A stretch of 64,000 nt of DNA, from positions 124,001 through 188,000 of the forward strand of contig NZ_CP151633.1 of NCBI RefSeq assembly GCF_038397715.1. The letters are read 5' to 3'. The stretch comes from Microbacterium sp. LWO14-1.2 (GTDB lineage: Bacteria; Actinomycetota; Actinomycetes; Actinomycetales; Microbacteriaceae). The notes below the pieces were generated by a model. It was not told the origin of the DNA. It worked only from the letters and a program-made list of their open reading frames with translations, and ran no database searches. Both the position numbers and the translations under genes were made by a program. The first letter of the stretch is position 1; the number at the start of each line of letters is the position of its first letter. This document shows, one piece after another, positions 18,504-26,733 of this stretch.

Positions 18504-18519
18504 GTGGAGAAGCTGCGCG

Positions 18520-18867
18520 TCAGTTGTCGCGCTTCTCCTTGATCTTCGCCTTCTTGCCACGCAGCTGGCGGAGGTAGTAGAGCTTCGCGCGACGCACGTC
18601 ACCGCGGGTGACGACCTCGATGTGGTCGATCACCGGGGAGTGCACGGGGAAGGTGCGCTCGACACCGACCTGGAAGCTGATCTTGCGGACCGTGAAGGTC
18701 TCGCGAACGCCGTCTCCCTGGCGGCCGATGACGACGCCCTTGAAGACCTGGATACGGGAGCGGCTGCCCTCGGTGATGTTGACGTGCACGTTGACCGTGT
18801 CACCGGGGTGGAAGACGGGAACGTCGGAACGGAGCGAAGCCGCGTCGACGGCGTCGAGGATCTGCAT
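18520..18867 (-). CDS. rplS: 50S ribosomal protein L19
   Basis: 115 residues, normal family length. The L19 pattern is visible throughout: [32 protein letters not shown], and the basic C-terminus [16 protein letters not shown]. It lies at the 30S/50S interface. The ATG at 18867 (MQILDAVD) is preferred over one 18 bases upstream because the family starts here. It does not directly follow trmD; a group of unrelated genes at 19.0-22.3 kb lies between. Confidence 0.96.
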   Translation of the reverse strand: MQILDAVDAASLRSDVPVFHPGDTVNVHVNITEGSRSRIQVFKGVVIGRQGDGVRETFTVRKISFQVGVERTFPVHSPVIDHIEVVTRGDVRRAKLYYLRQLRGKKAKIKEKRDN

Positions 18868-19044
18868 GATCGTCTCTCTCTGCACTCGCCACAGGTCGGA
18901 TGCATGATTTCGGAAGGAACAAGAAAAGGTGTGTGCTGAACGGCGCCGAAGCGTCCGCGGGCTCCCCTGAGGCAGAGCCGGTCACGGCACAAGGAACTAT
19001 TCTGCCATGGATGCAGCCCACCGCCAAAACGCGGCGCCCGTCCG

Positions 19045-19536
19045 TCAGGCGTCGCGCTGTTCGGTCTCGCGCACGACGATGACCTCGCGCGGTCGAGCGG
19101 TCGGAGTCGGCTCGTCGACGCGAGGGATGGTCGACCAGGAGATGGTCTCGCGGAGGCGCGCCCCGCTCCCCCTCGCCTCGTTCCACAGCTGCCACAGCTG
19201 CAGCCAGATCAGAGCGATACCCGCGATGATCGCGGCGGTCAGGAGCCATCCGAAGGCGCCGTCGATGAAGAGGCCGACGGCGATGGTGAGTCCGTGCCAC
19301 ACGGTGAATCCGGCGACGTCCCACCAGGACACCGCCCGCTCGGCGCGCACAGAAGGACGGGAGCGCGTGAGCACCGTGAGAAGCAGCTGCCCGACGAAGA
19401 CGGAGGGCACGGCGATGAACAGCACCCACAGGATCGCCCAGCCGCCCTGGAACACGCCCCACCCGACGAAGAGCCACAGTGGCAGCAGGAACGCGGCCGG
19501 GAGCAACCACCGGAAGAACGCCTGACGCAACCACAT
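19045..19536 (-). CDS. small integral membrane protein, function unknown
   Basis: 163 residues with about four transmembrane helices (roughly 8-28, 33-56, 72-92, 96-117), many Trp and Leu, and a charged cytoplasmic tail rich in Arg and Glu. I recognise no family motif. The ATG at 19536 starts the first hydrophobic segment; longer in-frame options reach across the divergent map promoter region and are rejected. It is transcribed away from map, with 109 bp between their starts. Confidence 0.72.
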   Translation of the reverse strand: MWLRQAFFRWLLPAAFLLPLWLFVGWGVFQGGWAILWVLFIAVPSVFVGQLLLTVLTRSRPSVRAERAVSWWDVAGFTVWHGLTIAVGLFIDGAFGWLLTAAIIAGIALIWLQLWQLWNEARGSGARLRETISWSTIPRVDEPTPTARPREVIVVRETEQRDA

Positions 19537-19645
19537 GCCTCGATCGTACGACGGCATGCTGTACGCGTCCGGAGTGTTCGCTCTGAGCGCGTGCGGGCTC
19601 CTCGCTGACGGATCAGGGAGAATGGACGGGACGAGAGGACACCCG

Positions 19646-20428
19646 ATGATCGAACTGCGTACCCCCGCCGAGATCGACGAGATGCGCGCCGCCGGACGCT
19701 TCGTCGCCGAGACCCTGGCGACCCTGCGCGAAGACACGAAGGTCGGGACGAATCTCCTCGCGATCGACCGCCGCGCGCACGACATGATCCGCAAGGCGGG
19801 CGCGGAGTCCTGCTACATCGACTACCACCCCTCGTTCGGCGCCAGCCCGTTCGGCAAGGTCATCTGCACCTCGGTGAACGACGCAGTCCTGCACGGGCTC
19901 CCCCACGACTACACGCTCCGCGACGGCGATCTCGTCTCTCTGGACTTCGCGGTGTCGGTGGACGGATGGGTCGCCGACTCGGCTGTCTCGTTCGTCGTCG
20001 GAACACCCCGCGACGAAGACCTCCGGCTGATCGACACCACCGAGCGCGCGCTCACCGCCGCGATCGATGCAGCGGTGATCGGCAACCGGATCGGCGACAT
20101 CTCGGCCGCCATCGCCGCGGTGTCGCACGGCGAGGGGTACTCCATCAACACCGACTTCGGCGGGCATGGCGTAGGCCGCATCATGCACGGCGATCCGCAC
20201 GTCCCCAACGACGGCCGCGCCGGCCGCGGTTTCCCCCTGCGCGAGGGACTCGTCTTCGCCCTGGAGCCCTGGCTGCTGGCCACGACCGACGAATTGGTCA
20301 CCGACCCGGACGGGTGGACGCTGCGCAGCGTCGACGGCTCGCGCGGCGCGCACTCCGAGCACACGGTCGCCGTGACGGCCGACGGGCCGATCGTGCTCAC
20401 CGATCGCTCGTTCCTCGGGGTGGACTGA
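19646..20428 (+). CDS. map: type I methionine aminopeptidase
   Basis: 260 residues with the M24 pita-bread fold. The substrate His lies in NDAVLHGLP (His83). Metal ligands follow in order: Asp in VSLDFAV (Asp100), Asp in VADSAVSF (Asp111), His in GGHGVGRIMH, Glu in FALEPW and Glu in HSEHTVAV. It removes the initiator Met from nascent proteins. The ATG at 19646 has GAGAGGA upstream; the frame is open earlier, but that part has no conserved residues. It may be one of several map copies, as actinobacteria usually have two or more. Confidence 0.94.
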   Translation: MIELRTPAEIDEMRAAGRFVAETLATLREDTKVGTNLLAIDRRAHDMIRKAGAESCYIDYHPSFGASPFGKVICTSVNDAVLHGLPHDYTLRDGDLVSLDFAVSVDGWVADSAVSFVVGTPRDEDLRLIDTTERALTAAIDAAVIGNRIGDISAAIAAVSHGEGYSINTDFGGHGVGRIMHGDPHVPNDGRAGRGFPLREGLVFALEPWLLATTDELVTDPDGWTLRSVDGSRGAHSEHTVAVTADGPIVLTDRSFLGVD

Positions 20429-20439
20429 CGCCGCAGCGC

Positions 20440-20886
20440 TCACTCCTCCTCCGACGCGCGCTCCCAGCCTGCGACCGGCCCGTCGAGGACATGGAACAGC
20501 GGATGCGGCTCGGGCGTCGTCACGCCCGACCAGACCTCGAGGAGGTCGGGATTGCGCACCGTGAGCTTCGCCGTGAGGTGCCCCCATTCGAAGGCGAGCT
20601 GACCGGTCGTGACGGAGAGCGCGTCGGCCTGGCGGGCTGCCGGGCGGTCGATGCGGCTCCGGTCGAATCGATACCCGCGTTCGTCGGCTTCGATCGCGAC
20701 GCCCTCTAGATAAGAACCGAGCGCGTCGAGCGGCTCGGGTGCGGCGCGGAATCTCTCGAGCTGCGGGTGCCTGTCCCATCCGCGGGTGCGTCCGGCGAGG
20801 ACTGCTTGCGCGAGCAGGGTCTCCCGCCAGCACGCCACGAGCCCCTGACGATCGAGGTACTGGGGATGCAGCGACCAGATCCTCAT
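20440..20886 (-). CDS. pyrimidine dimer DNA glycosylase/endonuclease V family protein
   Basis: 148 residues. The start MRIWSLHPQYLDRQGLVACW and the segment LAGRTRGWDRHPQLERFR are typical of the bacterial Pyr_excise family related to phage T4 endonuclease V. T4 uses an N-terminal Thr as nucleophile; this protein has Arg at position 2, so the same chemistry is not assured. The ATG at 20886 overlaps the methyltransferase stop as ATGA. A DNA repair role is family-based inference. Confidence 0.75.
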   Translation of the reverse strand: MRIWSLHPQYLDRQGLVACWRETLLAQAVLAGRTRGWDRHPQLERFRAAPEPLDALGSYLEGVAIEADERGYRFDRSRIDRPAARQADALSVTTGQLAFEWGHLTAKLTVRNPDLLEVWSGVTTPEPHPLFHVLDGPVAGWERASEEE

Positions 20887-21617
20887 GCGCGGGTGTACAG
20901 GAAGACGTCGGTGAGGTGCGGCAGGTCGAAGCTCTCGCGGCCGCGCGTCGCGGCATCCGCGTCCAGGATCTCCGCGATCGCGGCTGTCATCGCCGCCTTC
21001 GCCGCCGGATCGGCGATGAGGAACGTGCTCACGGTCGACCACCGCGCGAGGTAGTCGGCGCGGGTGATCCGCTCGACCCAGCGGAACGATTCGAGACGGT
21101 CGAAACGGAACCCGGGAAGCTCCTCCGCCGTGCTGGTCGTCTCATCGGCCTCGCCCACGGCCGGATGGATGACGCGCGAGGCCGCATGGTCCCACGAGCA
21201 CGCGGGGTCGGAGCGGTTCCACAGCAGGCCGAGCGTGCCCTCAGGCTTCAGCACCCGCGCGATCTCGGCACACGCGGGCACCCGATCGAACCAATGGAAG
21301 GCCTGCGCCACCGCCACGACGTCCACCGCCGCGTCGGCGACCGGGATCTGCTCCGCGTTGCCCTCGAGAGAATCAACGGCTGGCAGCTTCTCGCGGAGGA
21401 CATCGAGCATCGCGACCGACGGCTCGACCGCGATGACCCGATTCGCGCGGGCCATCAGATGCTCGGTGAACTTGCCCGTGCCCGCTCCCAGGTCGAGTGC
21501 GACATCGACGTGTCGCGGGACGATGGCATCCGCCGCGGTCGACGGGAACCCGGGCCGGTATCGATCGTAGTCCGCGCCGATTCCCTCGAACGATCTCGCC
21601 AGCGCCTCATCGACCAT
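20883..21617 (-). CDS. class I SAM-dependent methyltransferase
   Basis: 244 residues. Motif I is LDLGAGTGKFTEHL (about 45-58), followed by VIAVEPSVAMLDVL (motif II acidic residue in the AVEPS context) and AQAFHWFD, the pattern of the Methyltransf_11 small-molecule group with trans-aconitate/ubiE-like layout. The substrate cannot be told. The ATG at 21617 is used; an earlier in-frame ATG at 21692 would overlap the start of the divergent phosphatase gene. It is coupled to the Pyr_excise gene. Confidence 0.85.
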   Translation of the reverse strand: MVDEALARSFEGIGADYDRYRPGFPSTAADAIVPRHVDVALDLGAGTGKFTEHLMARANRVIAVEPSVAMLDVLREKLPAVDSLEGNAEQIPVADAAVDVVAVAQAFHWFDRVPACAEIARVLKPEGTLGLLWNRSDPACSWDHAASRVIHPAVGEADETTSTAEELPGFRFDRLESFRWVERITRADYLARWSTVSTFLIADPAAKAAMTAAIAEILDADAATRGRESFDLPHLTDVFLYTRA

Positions 21618-21690
21618 GCTCCGACGGTACCAGCCGGGTGCATCGCCTCCGTCCGTCGACGCCGTGCACCGCCTGTGCCATTCTGAGGGC

Positions 21691-22284
21691 ATGATCCCGC
21701 AGGACCGTCGCGTGCCGGAGCGACTGCTCCTGGTCCGACACGGTCAGACGGAGTGGAACGTCGAACACCGGCTCCAGGGGCAGCTGGACTCGCCTCTGAC
21801 GGCCGAGGGGGTGCGGCAGGCGGCGTCCGTGGCGGAGCGGGTCGTCGGACGAGGCGTCACGATCGTCTGCTCCAGCCCGCTCGGACGGGCGCTGCGCACG
21901 GCCCTCGTGATCGCCGAGCGGCTGGGCGTCGACGTCGTCGAGGTCCCCGAGCTCGCCGAGGTCCACCACGGACGGATGGCGGGCATGACCTGGGACGAGA
22001 TCGACGTGCGCTTCCCCACCGCCAGGGAGGATCGCGCCGCGAACCGCTACGGCTGGGCCTTCCCGGGCGGCGAGAGCTACGCACAGGCGCGTGCTCGCGC
22101 CCGACGAGCGCTGTCCGTGTGCGGCTGGTCGGCATCGGGCACGCCGCTCGTCGTCAGCCACGAGATGATCGGACGGATGCTGCGCGCCGAGCTTCGAGGA
22201 CTGGATGCGCCGAGCGCGCTGGCGCTCCGGCATCCGCACGGCGTGGTCTTCGAGATCGACCACCGCGGTGAACGGATGCTCTAG
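21691..22284 (+). CDS. histidine phosphatase family protein (phosphoglycerate mutase-like)
   Basis: 197 residues. The phospho-acceptor motif is [12 protein letters not shown] near residue 13; [11 protein letters not shown] and a late His in VVSHEMIGR complete the branch-1 active site. Members range from phosphoglycerate mutase to phosphatases of many small phosphates; short length argues for a phosphatase. The ATG at 21691 follows GAGGG; the frame extends upstream over the divergent methyltransferase start and that part is not conserved. It ends in a 4-bp overlap with the trmD stop. Confidence 0.88.
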   Translation: MIPQDRRVPERLLLVRHGQTEWNVEHRLQGQLDSPLTAEGVRQAASVAERVVGRGVTIVCSSPLGRALRTALVIAERLGVDVVEVPELAEVHHGRMAGMTWDEIDVRFPTAREDRAANRYGWAFPGGESYAQARARARRALSVCGWSASGTPLVVSHEMIGRMLRAELRGLDAPSALALRHPHGVVFEIDHRGERML

Positions 22285-22982
22285 TTCTCGTCGCCCGGGA
22301 GCAGATCGGGACGGCGGAGTCGGGTTCGCTCCAGCTGCTGCTCCCGACGCCACGTGGCGATCGCGGCGTGGTTGCCGCTGAGCAGTACATCGGGCACCGG
22401 GCGATCCCGCCAGAGGGAGGGCTTGGTGTACGACGGGTACTCGAGCAGCCCGTCCTCGTGCGACTCCTCGACGAGGCTCTCGGGGTTTCCCACGACTCCG
22501 GGGACCAGGCGACCGATGGCCTCGATCATCGCCATCGTGGCGACCTCTCCCCCGTTCAGAACGTAGTCACCGAGACTGATCAGTCGCACCTCGCCCCGTG
22601 CCGCCGCGTACTCGAAGACGCGCTCGTCGATGCCCTCGTAGCGTCCGCATCCGAAGATGAGGTGCTCGCGTTCGCTGAGCTCGCGCGCCGTGGCCTGCGT
22701 GAAGACCTCGCCGGCGGGCGACGGGAAGATGATGGTCGGTCGAGCCGAGGCGTCGATCGGCGCGAGGTCGTCGATGGCCGCGGCCCACGGTTCCGGTTTC
22801 ATCACCATCCCCGCACCGCCGCCGTACGGGGTGTCGTCGACCGTGCGATGACGATCATGGGTCCAGTCGCGGAGATCGTGCACGGCCAGATCGAGCAGCC
22901 CCGTGCTGCGAGCCTTTCCGAGCAGTGAGAGGGTCAGACCGTCGAAGTACGACGGGAAGATCGAGACGACGTCGATGCGCAC
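22281..22982 (-). CDS. trmD: tRNA (guanine-N1-)-methyltransferase
   Basis: 233 residues. It methylates G37 of tRNAs reading CNN codons and prevents +1 frameshifting. The SPOUT knot is visible: [14 protein letters not shown] at the N-terminus, [31 protein letters not shown] and [14 protein letters not shown]. The GTG at 22982 is where the family begins; the frame runs about 25 codons further upstream into rimM without similarity. Last gene of rpsP-khpA-rimM-trmD. Confidence 0.95.
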   Translation of the reverse strand: MRIDVVSIFPSYFDGLTLSLLGKARSTGLLDLAVHDLRDWTHDRHRTVDDTPYGGGAGMVMKPEPWAAAIDDLAPIDASARPTIIFPSPAGEVFTQATARELSEREHLIFGCGRYEGIDERVFEYAAARGEVRLISLGDYVLNGGEVATMAMIEAIGRLVPGVVGNPESLVEESHEDGLLEYPSYTKPSLWRDRPVPDVLLSGNHAAIATWRREQQLERTRLRRPDLLPGDEN

Positions 22983-23001
22983 GAGAGGATCCGGTCGGCG
23001 C

Positions 23002-23622
23002 TCAGGGGGTCGCGTCGGAGCCGGACGACTCACCGGCATCCGCTTCCGCGTCGGCATCCGCGGCGCCCTCGGAGTCGGGCAGTTCTTCGAACAGGCCGGC
23101 CGGGGGTGTCACGATGACCCGTCCGGCGGCGATGTCGACGGTGGGGACGATGGCCTCGACGAACGGGACCATGATCTCCTGCTCGCGCGCCTTGACGATG
23201 AGCAGGTCCTGGGCGGGCAGGTGCTCGACGCGGATGACCCGACCGACGACGGTGTCGTCGCGGACGACGTCCAGCCCGACGAGCTGGTGGTCGTACCAGG
23301 CGTTGTCCTCGGGCTCATCGGCATCCTGGTCGATCCAGAGGATGGCACGCACGAGACTCTCGGCGGCGTCTCGATCGTCGACGTCCTGGAAGAAGACGAC
23401 GGAGTTCGCGTTCATGACGCGGTATTCGCGGACCGTCACGGTCTTGCCGTGCCACGGAGATGCCTCGGGCACCTGCAACGTGAACTCGGCGCCCGGGGTG
23501 AAGCGACGCTCCGGGTTGTCGGTGTACAGCTCCAGTTTCAACGCGCCCTTGAGGCCGTGGGCCTTGACGAGGCGCCCCACGCGGAGCTGGTTCTTGCCCT
23601 GGTTGCGGTCTTTCGGCACCAC
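23002..23622 (-). CDS. rimM: ribosome maturation factor RimM
   Basis: 206 residues. N-terminal RimM domain ([20 protein letters not shown]) and C-terminal PRC barrel ([21 protein letters not shown]). A low-complexity Ala/Glu/Asp tail of about 35 residues is actinobacterial. It helps mature the 30S head and binds S19. Two adjacent GTG codons (23622, 23619) can both start it; either lies immediately after the khpA stop. Confidence 0.94.
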   Translation of the reverse strand: MVPKDRNQGKNQLRVGRLVKAHGLKGALKLELYTDNPERRFTPGAEFTLQVPEASPWHGKTVTVREYRVMNANSVVFFQDVDDRDAAESLVRAILWIDQDADEPEDNAWYDHQLVGLDVVRDDTVVGRVIRVEHLPAQDLLIVKAREQEIMVPFVEAIVPTVDIAAGRVIVTPPAGLFEELPDSEGAADADAEADAGESSGSDATP

Positions 23623-23623
23623 G

Positions 23624-23854
23624 TCAGTCGTCCGCGACGTCGACGCGGACGCGCCGCCCGTCCGCCAGGGCGGAGACGAGGGTGCGCAGAGCCTTCGCGG
23701 TGCGGCCGCCGCGCCCGATCACGCGTCCACGATCGTCGGGGTGCACACGCACCTCGAGGAGATCGCCTCGCGGCGACGTGGAGGCGTTGATGCGGACATC
23801 CTCAGGGTGATCGACGATCCCCTTGACGATGTGTTCGAGCGCGGCGGCGAGCAC
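23624..23854 (-). CDS. khpA: KH-domain RNA-binding protein KhpA
   Basis: 76 residues containing one KH domain with the GxxG-type loop GRVIGRGGRTAKALRTLV. KhpA partners with KhpB in RNA binding and affects cell elongation and division in Gram-positives. The GTG at 23854 lies 6 bp after the rpsP stop. Tight spacing within rpsP-khpA-rimM-trmD supports one transcript. Confidence 0.93.
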   Translation of the reverse strand: MLAAALEHIVKGIVDHPEDVRINASTSPRGDLLEVRVHPDDRGRVIGRGGRTAKALRTLVSALADGRRVRVDVADD

Positions 23855-23860
23855 GGCGGA

Positions 23861-24298
23861 TTACTCGGAGTCGGCGGCGGGAGCCTCAGCGGCCTCCGCG
23901 TCGGCCTCGGCGGCGGGAGCCTCCTCTGCGGGAGCCTCCTCCTTCTTCTCCGCCTTGGGCTTGATGACCGACTTCTTCGACGAGTCCGCCTCGAAGGCGG
24001 TCTTCTCGTCGGCGACCTTGAGGGTGGACTTCGCGTCCTTGTCGCCCTTGAAGGTGCCCCAGTCGCCCGTGATCTTGAGGAGCGCGGTGACCTGCTCGGT
24101 CGGCTGGGCGCCGACGGACAGCCAGTACTGCGCACGCTCGGAGTCGATCTCGATGAACGAGGGCTCCTCGGTGGGGTGGTACTTGCCGATCTCCTCGATC
24201 ACGCGACCGTCGCGCTTGGTGCGCGAGTCGGCGACGACGATGCGGTAGTAGGGCGCGCGGATCTTGCCCAGGCGCTTGAGACGAATCTTGACAGCCAC
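23861..24298 (-). CDS. rpsP: 30S ribosomal protein S16
   Basis: 145 residues. The S16 fold covers the first ~80 ([44 protein letters not shown]). The remaining 65 are Lys then Ala/Glu-rich, the actinobacterial tail. The GTG at 24298 has AGGAG six bases upstream; the frame is open another 55 codons upstream without similarity. First gene of its operon, with a 200-bp leader holding a long hairpin. Confidence 0.96.
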   Translation of the reverse strand: MAVKIRLKRLGKIRAPYYRIVVADSRTKRDGRVIEEIGKYHPTEEPSFIEIDSERAQYWLSVGAQPTEQVTALLKITGDWGTFKGDKDAKSTLKVADEKTAFEADSSKKSVIKPKAEKKEEAPAEEAPAAEADAEAAEAPAADSE

Positions 24299-24390
24299 GA
24301 TTCTCCTGAATTGTGTGGAAGGAAACGAACCGGTCGCCTGGAGAGTGGGGTGCACATCCGGCGGAAGCTCAGAGGGAGGACTCGTGCTGG

Positions 24391-24423
24391 ATAGAGGGTC
24401 GAGCACGTCGTCCGACCCTCTAT
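24391..24423. promoter_or_regulatory. 11-bp inverted repeat in the rpsP upstream region
   Basis: Perfect arms 24391-24401 and 24413-24423 (ATAGAGGGTCG/CGACCCTCTAT) flank an 11-nt centre. It lies about 93 bases before the rpsP start on the minus strand and 83 bases before the divergent ligase gene. It could be an RNA leader hairpin of rpsP or a dyad operator. No T-run follows on either strand, so a terminator is less likely. The remaining gap (24299-24390, 24424-24505) shows nothing clear. Confidence 0.5.
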
Positions 24424-24505
24424 TCTGCCAGACTCCGCGGCCAGTCGCGAAACGCGGGGACACGATCCCGGTCGTGTCGCACGACTCGCGTGCCAGACTG
24501 TGCGG

Positions 24506-25657
24506 GTGACAGTCGAGTTCGCCGCCTCAGACCGCTCCACCGTCGGCCTGGAATGGGAGCTCATGCTCGCCGATCCGGCGACGGGCGACCTCGTGGGGCG
24601 CGCCCCCGAGCTGCTGGAGGTCCTCGAGGCGAACAGTGCCGAGGAACGGTACACGGTGACAGGCGAGCTGCTCACGAACACCATCGAGGTCACGAGCGGG
24701 ATCGGCGACTCCGTCGCGCACGCCGTCGACGACATCGCCAACGCCATCGCCGCCGTGCGGACCGCGACAGACCCCGCCGGTGTCGAGCTGCTCTCCGCCG
24801 GCAGCCATCCGTTCGCCCAGTGGTACGACCAGGAGGTCACCGACAAGACGCGATACCACACGCTCATCGAGCGCACCCAGTGGTGGGGGCGCAACATGAT
24901 GATCTGGGGTATCCACGTGCACATCGGCATCGAGGATCAGCGCAAGGTCATCCCGATCATCAACGCGCTCTCGGCCTATCTCCCCCACCTCCAGGCGCTG
25001 TCGGCCTCGAGCCCGTTCTGGGCGGGCGAGCGCACCGGGTACGCCTCGAACCGCGCGCTGGTCTTCCAGCAGCTCCCCACCGCCGGCCTGCCCTGGCAAC
25101 TGCAGGACTGGGCCGCCTACGAGGCGTACCTCGACGACATGGTCAGGACCGGTGTCATGGCAGACGCCACCGAGGTGCGCTGGGACATCCGTCCCGCGCC
25201 CCGCTGGGGGACGATCGAGATCCGCGCGTGCGACGGACTGTCGACCCTGCCGGAGCTCGCTGCCGTCGCCGCACTCGTGCAGGTTCTCGTCGAGCACCTT
25301 TCCCGCGAGATGGACGAGGGACGCGAACTGGCGACGATGCCGTCCTGGTATCACCGGGAGAACAAGTGGCGCGCGGCGCGCTACGGGCTCGATGCACGCC
25401 TGATCGTCGATGCCGCGGGAGCGCAGCGACCGGTCCGCGACCACATCGCGGAGGTCCTCGACGAACTGGCCCCGGTGGCTGTGGAACTCGGATGCGTGCG
25501 AGAGTTCGGCAGCATCTCGACGATCCTCAGCGAGGGTGCGAGCTACGAGCGGCAGCTCACGATCGCGAACGCGACCGGCGGCGACCTCCGAGCCGTGGTG
25601 CAGCATCTGATCAGGGAGTTCCGGTCGGGTCCGGAGGCCTCGACCGAGAGGCCCTGA
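24506..25657 (+). CDS. carboxylate-amine ligase, glutamate--cysteine ligase type 2 (YbdK family)
   Basis: 383 residues from the second of two GTG codons (24500, 24506); the second gives the usual VTVEF start, and neither has a ribosome site, so the mRNA could be near-leaderless. Motifs of the family: [11 protein letters not shown] at the N-terminus, GIHVHIG in the middle and GTIEIRACD, all nucleotide or metal binding. The enzyme joins glutamate to cysteine or a related amine with ATP. Actinobacteria make mycothiol rather than glutathione, so the true amine substrate is open. The gene ends 2 bp before the convergent regulator stop. Confidence 0.88.
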   Translation: MTVEFAASDRSTVGLEWELMLADPATGDLVGRAPELLEVLEANSAEERYTVTGELLTNTIEVTSGIGDSVAHAVDDIANAIAAVRTATDPAGVELLSAGSHPFAQWYDQEVTDKTRYHTLIERTQWWGRNMMIWGIHVHIGIEDQRKVIPIINALSAYLPHLQALSASSPFWAGERTGYASNRALVFQQLPTAGLPWQLQDWAAYEAYLDDMVRTGVMADATEVRWDIRPAPRWGTIEIRACDGLSTLPELAAVAALVQVLVEHLSREMDEGRELATMPSWYHRENKWRAARYGLDARLIVDAAGAQRPVRDHIAEVLDELAPVAVELGCVREFGSISTILSEGASYERQLTIANATGGDLRAVVQHLIREFRSGPEASTERP

Positions 25658-25659
25658 TC

Positions 25660-26631
25660 TCAGTCCTCCACCAGGCGGCGGGCCAGCCCCTCATCCAGCA
25701 CGACGTCTGTGACGAGGTCTGCGGCGATCGCCGCACGCAGACTCGCGAGCTTCGGGATGCCGGACACGACGCAGACGCGACGCGGAACCCGTCGCAGTCT
25801 GTCGAGACCGGGACCGGTCGCGCGCGCATTGACCCGGATGTCCTTCCAGGAGCCGTCCGCGCGGAAGAACACCGTGGCGACGTCGCCGATCGCATGGTCC
25901 TCGCGGAGGCTGCGGTAGTCGTCGCGGCTCAGGTAACCGCCGACGTAGACGCGGCTCGGGACCTCGGCGGCCGGCGACCCGAGGCTGAAGACGGCGATGT
26001 CCATCTTGGCCTGCAGGTCGAGCACCCGCCGCGTGCTGCGCTCGCGCCACATGGCCTCACGCGTCGAGGGGTCGTCGAAGAAGGCCGGCACGGGGAACTG
26101 CTGCACCTGCGCGCCGAAGGCGCTGCCGAACCGCTGCAGGATGTCGCTGGAGTACTCCACGCCGCTCGTCTGGGTGTTGCCCGCTCCGTTGAGCTGCACG
26201 ACCGTGGTGTTGTGCGTCTCCTTCTGGGTGAGCTCGCGACTCACCGCGCTGATCGTCGATCCCCACGCGACCCCGACGATCATGTTCGAATCCACGAACT
26301 GCGAGAGCAGGCGGCCGGCCGTGAGGGCGACGCGCTCGAGCCGCTCGACCTCGCTCACGATCTCCGGCGTCGGCACGACGTGCGCCACGACCCGGTGTCG
26401 ATCGCGGATCCGCTGTTCGAGCATCCCGAGCCTCTCCAGCGGGGAATTGATGCGGATGTCGACGAGTCCGCTCTCCCTCGCGAAGCTCAAGAGGCGCGAG
26501 ACCGAGGACCGCGAGGTCTTCAGCTCCTTCGCGATGACCTCCATGGTCTTGTCCTGCATGTAGTAGAGCTGCGCTGCGGTGAGCGCCGCGATCAGCTTGG
26601 AGTCGCGGGATCCGGGCTCTGCGTGTGGCAT
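25660..26631 (-). CDS. SorC-family (sugar-binding) transcriptional regulator, probable glycerol regulator
   Basis: 323 residues. N-terminal HTH at about 15-60 (QLYYMQDKTMEVIAKELKTS, SSVSRLLSFARESGLVDIRI), then a DeoR/SorC effector domain at about 75-320 resembling a phosphosugar isomerase fold (GVAWGSTISAVS, VVQLNGAG, VVSGIPKLASLRAAI). Family members bind a phosphorylated sugar and repress or activate a neighbouring operon. The divergent glpD-glpF-glpK and a 16-bp palindrome in the gap make it the likely glycerol regulator, with glycerol 3-phosphate or dihydroxyacetone phosphate as candidate ligand. The ATG at 26631 has GAGG upstream; an in-frame extension would cross the palindrome. Confidence 0.87.
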   Translation of the reverse strand: MPHAEPGSRDSKLIAALTAAQLYYMQDKTMEVIAKELKTSRSSVSRLLSFARESGLVDIRINSPLERLGMLEQRIRDRHRVVAHVVPTPEIVSEVERLERVALTAGRLLSQFVDSNMIVGVAWGSTISAVSRELTQKETHNTTVVQLNGAGNTQTSGVEYSSDILQRFGSAFGAQVQQFPVPAFFDDPSTREAMWRERSTRRVLDLQAKMDIAVFSLGSPAAEVPSRVYVGGYLSRDDYRSLREDHAIGDVATVFFRADGSWKDIRVNARATGPGLDRLRRVPRRVCVVSGIPKLASLRAAIAADLVTDVVLDEGLARRLVED

Positions 26632-26654
26632 GGCGACCTCCTCGACACCGATCC

Positions 26655-26670
26655 TTGCACATATGTGCAA
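26655..26670. promoter_or_regulatory. 16-bp perfect palindrome, candidate operator of the glp regulator
   Basis: TTGCACATATGTGCAA is fully self-complementary. It lies 24 bp upstream of the regulator start (minus strand) and 64 bp upstream of glpD (plus strand), the usual place for a site controlling both. Its first six bases, TTGCAC, could serve as a -35 element for glpD. An A/T-rich centre in such G+C-rich DNA is notable. The link to the SorC protein is inference from position. Confidence 0.65.
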
Positions 26671-26733
26671 CGGGCTTGCGCGTGAGGGTCGCACGGGTCG
26701 ATGCTGGGGGCAAGCAATACAGGGAGGTCGAAG

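Noticed and set aside
24299..24505. A small gene in the rpsP-ligase gap
   Set aside because: No frame has both a ribosome site and coding bias; the gap is better explained by the dyad and divergent promoters.
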